From positions 1 through 24,830 of the IMG/VR virus record IMGVR_UViG_3300008113_000350: DNA of 24,830 nt, one strand, 5' to 3'. Positions within the stretch are counted from its first letter, which is position 1; each line of letters starts with the position of its first letter. Position numbers and translations under genes: made by a program. Below are positions 15,829 through 23,596 of this stretch, in pieces. Source of the DNA: a virus. The notes under the pieces are model-generated. The model saw nothing but the letters and a program-made list of their open reading frames with translations, was not told the origin of the DNA and did not search any database.

Positions 15829-18800
15829 ATGGCAAGACAACGCTTATACGATTACGTATTCACACCAGGCACAGCAGGCCTAGGTACAATCAAAGTACCA
15901 GGCCGCTATGGCTTGTCGGACTTTTTGGCCATTTACGACACTACTCAAAACGTCAACATCTACAACTTTGCTGATGTCACTCTAGGCGGCACAGTGAGCT
16001 ACACAGCCTCCGTCACTGCTGACTTCCCCACAGCATACGATGGTGTAACCACACTGAATCTAGATCTCAACACCAATACTTTGAGCGGCAGCGACAGCAT
16101 TGCTATCTATGTTGAACGTGAGACTTTGCAAACAAAACCTTGGTCATTTGGAGAAGATGCTATCGGGCGTCAACGAGTGTCCAATCCCACTGCACTGATT
16201 GACGCTGACTTTGAATACGGCTTGCAAAACACCAAGTGGCAAAACTTTTCAACCAACAACAACATTCCTGGATTCTACGACGACACTGGAGCAGACTTGG
16301 CTATTTCTACCAATGGATATGCTTCGTTCATTGCAGGTGACGATACACTTACCAGTAACGTGGACACAGCAGTGAGACTCAGTAACCCGGGTACTCCTGC
16401 CTGGATTGCCAACGACTTTGCACTGATCATCAGTCAGACTCAAGGCAACATTGTGCCTTTGGTTTCTACCAGTCTCACAGCCAATGTGTTGAGCCCACAA
16501 GAACGAGAGTTTCATGTGGCCAGTTCCACAGGATTCAGTGCTGGTGATCGTGTGGTAATTATCCCCAGACCCACCTCGGGCGGCACCACAGTGGCCACCA
16601 GTATCACCAGCACAGCAACAACCACAGTAGTAGTGGCCAATGCTGCTGCTGCAGGCATTGTGGATGGAACCTATGTGATTGTGGCCACAGATACTGCTAA
16701 TGTCTATGAGACCATGGCAGTGACCAACGTCAGCACCAACACGCTTACAGTGATTCGTCAGACCAACAACACCAACAGCGGCAATGTCAATATCACATCA
16801 GGCAATGCTATTTTTGTAGTGCCCAACATTGAAGTAGCGTCAGTGATCGAAGTTCCTGATGCCACTACTCTTGATCTAACACGAGGTTGGTACAACATAC
16901 CTTCAGTCAATTCAGCTGCAACAGGTACAATTATTCAACGATTGAGCAGCAACGTTGAACTAGTTGAACACACTGCTATCAGTACAGGAGTCAACGGTGC
17001 TCAGACTATCAGTCGCAGTGCCTACGGCAATGATGCTTTGTCTGCAGCAGGTGTGGGTTCTTTGTTTGTGCGAATGACTGGAGTATACAACACTGGTACT
17101 GATCCTGACCTTCAAATTGTGGGTGTCAACGCCCCAGATCACGCCGTGACTCAATTTGGTTATGTCAACAGCATCAACCTGGAACAAAGCCAAGCTGAGG
17201 GTGTGAGCATTGTGACCGACGAAGAATTCAACACCAACAACTTTGCATTTATTCCGTTTGTGGCAGTCACAGGACTAGACATTGGATTTCCGCTGAATCG
17301 CACAGACACTATTCTGAGACAGGCATATCCATTCACAGGTGCTGAACTTGATATTCTCAGCATATCTGGCAACGGCTCTGATCCTGCAACCATCACTGTG
17401 ACCACTCGGTATGCTCACGGCCTGGTGCCTGGAACCACCATTTTGGCCAACCTCACTGGTGGAACCAACTACGAGTATGGTATCCTTAGCGGTTTTGTAC
17501 TAAGTGTGCCCACCACAACCTCTTTTACCTACACAGCCAAACCTGGTGCAGCAGTGTCCGGAGCACTCACAGGAAATGTGTTTGTGCGGTCAAGTGCAGT
17601 ATTTTTGCCAAGACCGTTTGACGGCGGTGTGATCATGAGTTCAGGTGCACCCACACGCGGTGCCAGTGCTATTCGACAAACCAAAAAATACTTTCGTTAT
17701 CAGTCGGGCAAAGGAATCTTGTTCACATCTGGTACCATGCTGAAACCCACATTTGATATTGTGGCCATCAGTGCCGACGGAACCGCAATTGGCAGCAATA
17801 TCACAGTGGAAACTGATATTGAACACGGACTCAATCCTGGGGCAGGTGTTGAAATATCAGGAGTCAGCACATCAGGGTACAACAACTCTCAATACATTGT
17901 TACCGATATAATCAGTGACACCTCATTTGTAGTTGAAGCCCAGGTTGTGCTGGGTTCTGTTACTCCTGCACTGGCTCCTCAACCCAGAGTTAACGTGCAG
18001 TCCTGGCACGGTGCTGCTGTACGAGCAGGCATTTTTGATGATCAAAACGGTGTGTTCTGGGAGTGCGATGGGCAATTTATCAATGTGGTACAACGTTCAA
18101 GCACCTTCCAAGTGGCAGGATTGGTGAGTGTGGGCACAGGATCTAACCTTGTGGTTGGTGATGCCACCAGTCGTTTCCAGGAACAGCTCAACAACGGTGA
18201 TCAGGTGATCATCCGTGGCATGACACACACTGTGACAGGCATTCTTAGTGAGCAGCGTATGACTGTGGTTCCCACCTATCGCGGCGTACAAAATGACAAT
18301 CGAGTAAAAATGTGTCTGCGTCAAGAGATTCGTGTACGCCAGCCAGACTTCAACATCGACAAGCTGGATGGAACTGGTCCCAGTGGTTACACCTTGGATG
18401 CAGGATACATGCAGATGTTGGGAGTTGAATACTCCTGGTACGGCGCTGGTTACGTGCAGTGGATGATTCGTACTCAAGGCGGCGAAATGTTACCTGCGCA
18501 TCGCAAGCCCAACAACAACGTCAACTACGAAGCTTACATGCGTTCAGGCAACTTGCCAGCCCGCTACGAAGCCATAAACGAGACACCAGTGCAAGGTCTA
18601 GCCAGTGCAATCAATGATGCTGTGACCAGTATTGAATTAACAGATGCAACTGATTACCCTGCAGCCAGTGTTGAATATCCTGTGTTTGTGATGATTGACA
18701 GTGAAATCATCAAATACTCAGGCAAGACTGGCAACACTCTGACAGGGTGTACTCGCGCAGCCACATTCACACAATGGATTCAGGGACAAAATCGTTCGTT

Positions 18801-19797
18801 CACCAGTAGTGCAGCAGTTGGGCACGATGCCAACACAGGTGTTATTTTGATCTCTAACACCTGTACTCCGGTGGTCAATCACTGGGGTAGCTCAGTGATC
18901 ATGGACGGTGGATTTGATGCTGACGATGCGTTCCAGTACACTTATAACCGAACCAACTACGGTTTACCAGCAGCCGTTGGTGAAAAGCAGTTGGCATTTG
19001 CCATGCGCCTGGCACCCAGCGTCAGCAACGGTATCATTGGTGACCTAGGACAGCGAGACTTGATCAACCGTTCTCAACTGACTTTGGTCAGTCTCAACGT
19101 GCAGGCCAGTGCAGGACGTTATTTGGTCGAAGGTATTCTAAATCCCAACAACATTGACAGTGCCAACACCAGTTGGCAGGGTCTAAACAACGCAGGTGGC
19201 GGCTTCCAGCCCAGCTTTAGTCAGTTCACTGTGGCACCTGCCTATGAAGACGGTTCTACAGGCGGCGTGACCGGTGCTCCACTAAACACCGCTGGTGGTT
19301 TTGCTAGATCAGGCACCAAAATTGTACGGTCAGGCTCCAGAACATTTGGTAATTTGACCCCAACAGTAGTTTCTAGTGCAACTGGGGCTAACGCGGTAAT
19401 TTCAGTGACTCTTACTGGACCAGGCACCACATACAGTACAACCACTACTGCTATCTCAGTACAGAATTCAGGTACAGGCTACGCCATCAATGACACCTTG
19501 AAAATTCTAGGCAACGCACTTGGCGGATCAACTCCCGGCAACGACCTAAACTTGACGGTGCTGGCAGTGACCACTGAAATCTCCGGCGGCGAACGACTGT
19601 TTGCTATTCCAATCAATGCTACTCAGGGTGGTATTTTGGATCTGAGTTCGGTCAAACAGATTGGTACTAGTGCTATTCCCGGAACAGGTACATATCCCAA
19701 CGGTCCAGAAGTGTTGGCAGTGCAGATCACAGCATTGACCACACAAACAAGCCCAACAGGTGAAATACAGTTGAGTTTTAAAGAAAGCCAGGCCTAA
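15829..19797 (+). CDS. Large virion structural protein (1322 aa), baseplate or tail associated
   Basis: This resembles very large structural proteins of T4-like aquatic phages. The clearest motifs are KKYFRYQSGKGILFTSGTML near residue 620, two HGLxPG modules near 529 and 666 (AHGLVPGTTI and EHGLNPGAGVEISG), and a SAINDAVTSIELTDATDYPA to EIIKYSGKTGNTLTGCTRAA module at about 925-985 that recurs in phage tail proteins. The middle part (SWHGAAVRAGIFDDQNGVFW) is also typical. It ends the plus-strand structural run and is followed directly by a terminator. No signal peptide, enzymatic motif or low-complexity shaft is seen. A baseplate or tail-tip position is likely but not shown. No strong Shine-Dalgarno sequence precedes the ATG, which lies five bases after the previous stop. 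Confidence 0.72.
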   Translation: MARQRLYDYVFTPGTAGLGTIKVPGRYGLSDFLAIYDTTQNVNIYNFADVTLGGTVSYTASVTADFPTAYDGVTTLNLDLNTNTLSGSDSIAIYVERETLQTKPWSFGEDAIGRQRVSNPTALIDADFEYGLQNTKWQNFSTNNNIPGFYDDTGADLAISTNGYASFIAGDDTLTSNVDTAVRLSNPGTPAWIANDFALIISQTQGNIVPLVSTSLTANVLSPQEREFHVASSTGFSAGDRVVIIPRPTSGGTTVATSITSTATTTVVVANAAAAGIVDGTYVIVATDTANVYETMAVTNVSTNTLTVIRQTNNTNSGNVNITSGNAIFVVPNIEVASVIEVPDATTLDLTRGWYNIPSVNSAATGTIIQRLSSNVELVEHTAISTGVNGAQTISRSAYGNDALSAAGVGSLFVRMTGVYNTGTDPDLQIVGVNAPDHAVTQFGYVNSINLEQSQAEGVSIVTDEEFNTNNFAFIPFVAVTGLDIGFPLNRTDTILRQAYPFTGAELDILSISGNGSDPATITVTTRYAHGLVPGTTILANLTGGTNYEYGILSGFVLSVPTTTSFTYTAKPGAAVSGALTGNVFVRSSAVFLPRPFDGGVIMSSGAPTRGASAIRQTKKYFRYQSGKGILFTSGTMLKPTFDIVAISADGTAIGSNITVETDIEHGLNPGAGVEISGVSTSGYNNSQYIVTDIISDTSFVVEAQVVLGSVTPALAPQPRVNVQSWHGAAVRAGIFDDQNGVFWECDGQFINVVQRSSTFQVAGLVSVGTGSNLVVGDATSRFQEQLNNGDQVIIRGMTHTVTGILSEQRMTVVPTYRGVQNDNRVKMCLRQEIRVRQPDFNIDKLDGTGPSGYTLDAGYMQMLGVEYSWYGAGYVQWMIRTQGGEMLPAHRKPNNNVNYEAYMRSGNLPARYEAINETPVQGLASAINDAVTSIELTDATDYPAASVEYPVFVMIDSEIIKYSGKTGNTLTGCTRAATFTQWIQGQNRSFTSSAAVGHDANTGVILISNTCTPVVNHWGSSVIMDGGFDADDAFQYTYNRTNYGLPAAVGEKQLAFAMRLAPSVSNGIIGDLGQRDLINRSQLTLVSLNVQASAGRYLVEGILNPNNIDSANTSWQGLNNAGGGFQPSFSQFTVAPAYEDGSTGGVTGAPLNTAGGFARSGTKIVRSGSRTFGNLTPTVVSSATGANAVISVTLTGPGTTYSTTTTAISVQNSGTGYAINDTLKILGNALGGSTPGNDLNLTVLAVTTEISGGERLFAIPINATQGGILDLSSVKQIGTSAIPGTGTYPNGPEVLAVQITALTTQTSPTGEIQLSFKESQA

Positions 19798-19800
19798 AGC

Positions 19801-20232
19801 CTACACAAGATCCTGCTCGACCAGCAGGATCTTTTTTTGCACAGCATCAATGTTCACTGTGTTCCACAGTCCAGGATGCATGGGTCGGGGAAATGTGCCT
19901 GCGTCAATCCAGGCATAACCCAGGTGCTCGTGATTGAGCCTGGGAGTGAATTCTGACTGAATCACACACACCCAGGTGTGATACTCAAACACACCGTCGG
20001 GTGCGGTGAATTTTTCTAGTGGTATCAGTCTCAAGTATGTTGGAAAACTACCCAGTTCTTCAATACATTCGCGTTCCATGCCGCCCAGTAGTGTTTCTGC
20101 ACCTTCTAGTTTGCCGCCAGGAAGCCCCCATGCACCTGGGTGCTTGGCGTCGTTGCGCAAGAGATAAAGATAGCGACGGGTGTCTAGGCTTCGAAACCAA
20201 ACACCCACTGCTTTTAGAGAACCAGTTTCCAT
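19801..20232 (-). CDS. Nudix hydrolase
   Basis: The protein has 143 residues from the ATG at 20232, chosen because GGAGG (20236-20240) lies just upstream; the frame is open further but without a better start. A complete Nudix box, Gx5Ex7REUxEExGU, is present at about residues 39-61 (GKLEGAETLLGGMERECIEE then LG), with the preceding GAWGLPGG typical of the family. Nudix enzymes hydrolyse nucleoside diphosphates linked to another group; substrates may be oxidised dNTPs, ADP-ribose, sugar nucleotides or capped RNA. The substrate here cannot be inferred. The start overlaps the last 19 bases of the gp15-like gene, so it is co-translated with late tail genes. Its last codons double as the terminator of the convergent plus-strand gene. 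Confidence 0.93.
   Translation of the reverse strand: METGSLKAVGVWFRSLDTRRYLYLLRNDAKHPGAWGLPGGKLEGAETLLGGMERECIEELGSFPTYLRLIPLEKFTAPDGVFEYHTWVCVIQSEFTPRLNHEHLGYAWIDAGTFPRPMHPGLWNTVNIDAVQKKILLVEQDLV
19808..19838 (+). terminator. Terminator of the plus-strand structural run, inside the convergent Nudix gene
   Basis: AGATCCTGCT (19808-19817) pairs perfectly with AGCAGGATCT (19823-19832) around a 5-base loop, followed by six more T. The whole hairpin lies in the last codons of the minus-strand Nudix gene. On the minus strand it is not followed by a T-run, so it acts in one direction only. Confidence 0.92.
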
Positions 20233-21611
20233 GTGCCTCCGGGATAAACGCCCTGATAACTTTTGACCCAACTGGTACCGTTCCACTCGTACTGTATCCC
20301 AGTAGTAATGTTGGTCACGTACTGCCCGCCCGCTGCATCGGCAGCTCTAAAAACCACACGCCAGAAATTGTTTTGATACTCAATGATGTCATTGGCATTG
20401 GCAATTAAAGGCCTACCATTGGCTCCCAACCAAGCTACCGGATTGTATTGATTGTCTCCATCGCCGGTGGCCTCAATCAACAGGTATCTTTGTCCGTCAA
20501 TAGCAGAGTCTAGTCCTTCTTGTGGTCCGCTGATTAATGGATCAATTATGGCATCAATTGGTGCCAAGGTGTTTTGCGGCAGTGTGTCAATGTCAACTGT
20601 AAACAGCACAAATCGATCGTCATTGGGATCTAGTACAATAGTGCCAATTACTTCGGAGCCATCTTCTTGCTCCAGTCTTAATTGACTCACGCCCGGTCTC
20701 AATGTGCCGTACACGTCAATCACTGTGGGCCATAATAGATTGCTGTCTGACAGCACAGTATTAGGAACAAATTTACTGTTGGATTCAGGATCCACCAGTT
20801 GAGGTTTTACACACTGTATGCGATTGCCAATGACCACTAGGCCGTAGTTGTAAGGAGTAATGGCCTGGCGGGTGCCCAGCAACAAATCATTGTTGGTCAC
20901 TGCATTATTAAGATCACCCTGAGCATCGTACATGGATGCAATCACACGTTCTACCACACCCAGTTTCTTGACCTTGGCAGGAGGACTGATCCAGATGGGG
21001 AGATTGAATTTCAATGTGGAAATGTCAATGGTGTCCTGGGCACCTGCAGGTATGGTTCTGGAACTCCAGGTGTTGGATTCCAGTTCCACAATGCTGAGAC
21101 TGGTCCAGTCAATGTAGTTGTCAGTTGATTGAATTTCCAAACTGGGGTTAAACAAGGTCAGGATCTGTTCCAGCAACTGCAGCTTTTGATTGGTATTGGA
21201 AGTCCAGATGTCCAGGGTAATGCCCAGTTTGTAAGGCACAGGCATGATACGCTCAATAGTAAATGCATTGCCTTGTGTGGTTTCGTAGGTCTCAGTGGAC
21301 TCATCGTAAGTGCGTTGACGCACTGCTATCTTGCTTACAAATGTGGGATCCTGCATGCGAGGACGATCATAGTCTAGGGCAGAAATATAAAACGTCATCA
21401 TGGGACTGGCTGGCATAGAGTTGCGACTATTTTCCTGAATGATGTTTTGAGCATTGCGACTGGCATCGCCGTAGCGTACAGGCACCCGAAGCAGGGCAGC
21501 GTTTTCACTGTTTTCCTCACGGCCGTACTCTACCTGGAATCCTGAAAAGATCCTTGTAAATTGTAGTAGGAATCGACGTATTTGTTCGTCGTAAAAATAC
21601 ATTTGATTCAT
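20214..21611 (-). CDS. 15: Tail sheath stabilisation/completion protein, gp15-like, with long C-terminal extension
   Basis: The protein has 465 residues. The N-terminus MYFYDEQIRRFLLQFTRIFS matches the start of T4 gp15 in pattern (YFY...RRY.....LFS). LDIWTSNTNQKLQLLEQILT followed by LFNPS corresponds to the gp15 segment ending in EQILPYFQP, and NLPIWISPPAKVK to its W.YPP region. gp15 caps the tail tube and sheath so that the head can join. T4 gp15 is 272 residues, so about 190 C-terminal residues here are extra; they include a GTSWVKSYQGVYPGGTWKL end with GxxW-type turns. It starts four bases after the gp14-like stop. Confidence 0.82.
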   Translation of the reverse strand: MNQMYFYDEQIRRFLLQFTRIFSGFQVEYGREENSENAALLRVPVRYGDASRNAQNIIQENSRNSMPASPMMTFYISALDYDRPRMQDPTFVSKIAVRQRTYDESTETYETTQGNAFTIERIMPVPYKLGITLDIWTSNTNQKLQLLEQILTLFNPSLEIQSTDNYIDWTSLSIVELESNTWSSRTIPAGAQDTIDISTLKFNLPIWISPPAKVKKLGVVERVIASMYDAQGDLNNAVTNNDLLLGTRQAITPYNYGLVVIGNRIQCVKPQLVDPESNSKFVPNTVLSDSNLLWPTVIDVYGTLRPGVSQLRLEQEDGSEVIGTIVLDPNDDRFVLFTVDIDTLPQNTLAPIDAIIDPLISGPQEGLDSAIDGQRYLLIEATGDGDNQYNPVAWLGANGRPLIANANDIIEYQNNFWRVVFRAADAAGGQYVTNITTGIQYEWNGTSWVKSYQGVYPGGTWKLVL

Positions 21612-21615
21612 TGTG

Positions 21616-22932
21616 TTAACCGCCGTTGTCAGCTCTGGGCTTGAGGATTTCGCTTAGACTCTGACGACTTGGTATTGTACCGCGATCAGATGTTCTAACT
21701 GTGTCATTGTTATTTACAAAACTGCTGCGTTGGGTCTTGTTATTTGGGCCGTTGTTGAGATCAGTGCGCACATTGTCTTCAATTTTGACCCATCTTTTGC
21801 CGTCGTAACGAAACATGCGATTGGGTTTGTAATCCAATCGCAAGGTATAATCTCCTGTGACAGGATTCAGCGGGAAAGCGATACCGGTGGTCACGGGCAA
21901 GCCATTGGGAGCATGTGTGTCTCCGGTCAAGTAACCCTGTGTGTATCCAAAACTGCTTGGGGATGTGGATGCACCACCTTGCGTGCCATCCACAGTGGTA
22001 TTGGTCCCGTCAGCAGTGAGACTGGTGGGGTTGGCTGGAGCACCGTCTACTGTGGTTGGTTCAATATAGAACTTTTGATTGTCGTAACCCGACAGCGGAA
22101 CTTCAATGTCGGCCTGTGTGAGGATAGCATCGTTGATCTCTTGATCTTTGGTCCTGGTACTGAACACTTCACTAGCAGTGGGTGGAGTATACTCACGCCA
22201 AAATGTAGAGTTGGTTATAGCAGTACCAGCTGGAACGTTTTGAACAGACTGATAGTACACATCGCCTTGGTTTACAATTGAACCAGTGGGGTAGAAGTTG
22301 CCGTCGTCCCAGATGTTTTCAGGTGCAACTGGAGACTTCAGTATGTCTTTGACTTCTTGTGCATTGGTCATTGGGGTGGCCTTGACCCGCCAGGTGTGTG
22401 GTTGCCAGGTCTGTGCAAAGCCTTCGCTAGCAAAGGCAGCGTCCTGAATCATGTAGTACTTGGGCAGGGGCAACGGTATTGCAGTGTTAAGAGGATTGTA
22501 GTCCTTGAGGTTGGGCACCTCCAGCACATCACCGTTCATGAGCTTGCGACCAAAACTGTCAATCATGTCGTTGTAGTGAAAAGTAATAAACAAAGTGTCG
22601 TTGTTCAAAAACAAACCAAACTGACTGAGGTCAAAATCTACATCCTGTGTTTGATACACCCCGCGCATGACATACACATCCTGATCATAGATTCTGTCCC
22701 GGTTTTCCAGCAACAGCAAGTCCTGAATGTTCAAAGGACTGAGTTCATCATAAATGGGTTGTGTGGCATCAAAATTGCCTGACGTGGCCGAATCTTCGCC
22801 GCCAGTCTGTGGACCCAAATACTTGTGCACAAAGAGATCAAGTCCACCCACAGTGTACATTTCCGAGATGGTGCGATCCATGAACTGGTAATCTCTGGTA
22901 CGATTAGGGCGGTAAAGGCTGAGTTTGGGCAT
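21616..22932 (-). CDS. 14: Neck protein, gp14-like
   Basis: The protein has 438 residues from the ATG at 22932. The frame stays open 58 codons upstream, but that stretch overlaps the divergent promoter region and gene and is not supported. MPKLSLYRPNRTRDYQFMDR, then VGGLDLFVHKYLGPQ, LLLLENRDRIYDQDVYVMRG and DLSQFGLFLNNDTLF resemble neck proteins of T4-like aquatic phages assigned to gp14, including GDVLEVPNLKDYNPL and the YYMIQDAAFASEGFAQTW segment. In T4, gp13 and gp14 complete the head at the portal. T4 gp14 is 256 residues, and this one is much longer, with a Thr/Asn/Gly-rich C-terminal part. It has its own late promoter and leads the three-gene minus-strand operon. Confidence 0.75.
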   Translation of the reverse strand: MPKLSLYRPNRTRDYQFMDRTISEMYTVGGLDLFVHKYLGPQTGGEDSATSGNFDATQPIYDELSPLNIQDLLLLENRDRIYDQDVYVMRGVYQTQDVDFDLSQFGLFLNNDTLFITFHYNDMIDSFGRKLMNGDVLEVPNLKDYNPLNTAIPLPLPKYYMIQDAAFASEGFAQTWQPHTWRVKATPMTNAQEVKDILKSPVAPENIWDDGNFYPTGSIVNQGDVYYQSVQNVPAGTAITNSTFWREYTPPTASEVFSTRTKDQEINDAILTQADIEVPLSGYDNQKFYIEPTTVDGAPANPTSLTADGTNTTVDGTQGGASTSPSSFGYTQGYLTGDTHAPNGLPVTTGIAFPLNPVTGDYTLRLDYKPNRMFRYDGKRWVKIEDNVRTDLNNGPNNKTQRSSFVNNNDTVRTSDRGTIPSRQSLSEILKPRADNGG

Positions 22933-22938
22933 AGTAGA

Positions 22939-22947
22939 GTATTTAGC
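22939..22947 (-). promoter_or_regulatory. Late promoter of the neck operon, GCTAAATAC
   Basis: Read on the minus strand, GCTAAATAC is identical to the plus-strand site at 3439-3447. Only six bases separate it from the ATG at 22932, so the predicted transcript has a leader of about two bases. Confidence 0.7.
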
Positions 22948-22957
22948 GAATTCAAGT

Positions 22958-22986
22958 TTGACCAAAAATACGCCTTGTGCTATAAT
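22958..22986 (+). promoter_or_regulatory. Sigma70-type promoter, TTGACC-N17-TATAAT
   Basis: The -35 TTGACC and a perfect -10 TATAAT (22981-22986) are separated by exactly 17 bases. Five bases separate the -10 box from the ATG at 22992, so the transcript is predicted to be leaderless or almost so. Confidence 0.85.
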
Positions 22987-22991
22987 TAGGA

Positions 22992-23246
22992 ATGGATGAA
23001 TATCTACAGCGTATTGACAGCCTGAGTCGGCAGGCCCATAAGTTTCAAAGTTATGAGGCCCGTGAAGATCTGGACCGCATGATTGGTGCTGCTCGTGCAG
23101 TAGCACAAGACCTCAGCCGGGAACTGGTTGAATGCAAGCGCCTGCGCAAGATAACAGTACGGGCCCAAAGTTTTGAAGTCAAACTAACTGACCTTTTGGA
23201 CAATGTTGAGAAAATGTTAGTTTATGCCCAGTTGCGCTATCGTTGA
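22992..23246 (+). CDS. Small helical hypothetical protein (84 aa)
   Basis: Not recognised. The 84 residues are highly charged and almost free of Gly and Pro, with Leu, Arg and Glu spaced as in one or two long amphipathic helices (EDLDRMIGAARAVAQDLSRE, then LTDLLDNVEKMLVYAQLRYR), so a coiled coil or helical bundle is likely. It begins with ATG directly after a consensus sigma70 promoter, and its stop codon TGA overlaps the -35 box of the next promoter. Both suggest expression by unmodified host RNA polymerase, probably early in infection. Small early phage proteins of this kind often bind host targets, but nothing here identifies one. Confidence 0.75.
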   Translation: MDEYLQRIDSLSRQAHKFQSYEAREDLDRMIGAARAVAQDLSRELVECKRLRKITVRAQSFEVKLTDLLDNVEKMLVYAQLRYR

Positions 23247-23271
23247 CCAAAAAGGTTATGTGTGTTATAAT
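23243..23271 (+). promoter_or_regulatory. Second sigma70-type promoter, TTGACC-N17-TATAAT
   Basis: It repeats the upstream promoter's design: TTGACC (23243-23248), a 17-base spacer and TATAAT (23266-23271). The first eleven bases, TTGACCAAAAA, are identical to the promoter at 22958. Initiation near 23278 would serve the 23289 and 23597 genes. Confidence 0.85.
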
Positions 23272-23288
23272 ACATGCTTGTCTACTAA

Positions 23289-23588
23289 ATGGGGTATGTG
23301 ATGAAAGCTGTGAGTTTTGTTGCAAAGTATTCTGGCACCAATCGATCACGGGCTGTGGTACCCTATGACAAAGTCAAAGCCACAGAAAAGTGGGTAGAGT
23401 ATGCCTTGGACATTGCGGACATGTCGCGAATCATAATGTCCGTAGATTTTGACACAAAATGGAAACTAGCGGCGGCTCTGGAAATAGCAGAACGCAAAAA
23501 AGCCTATATGTACAAACACAAAAACTTCAATCTCAATCGTGCTTTGACAATTTTTGATGCCGTCAAACATTTGCCCTCCACTAAGTAA
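23289..23588 (+). CDS. Hypothetical protein (99 aa), probably early
   Basis: Not recognised. From the ATG at 23289 it has 99 residues; an in-frame ATG at 23301 (starting MKAVSFVAKYSG) has GGGG six bases upstream and may be the true start, giving 95 residues. The sequence is basic and mostly helical, with many Lys and Ala (KWKLAAALEIAERKKAYMYK) and a C-terminal FDAVKHLPSTK. No signal peptide or membrane segment is seen. It lies 18 bases after a consensus sigma70 promoter. Its stop codon overlaps the Shine-Dalgarno sequence of the next gene, so the two are co-expressed. Confidence 0.78.
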   Translation: MGYVMKAVSFVAKYSGTNRSRAVVPYDKVKATEKWVEYALDIADMSRIIMSVDFDTKWKLAAALEIAERKKAYMYKHKNFNLNRALTIFDAVKHLPSTK

Positions 23589-23596
23589 GGACCAAT

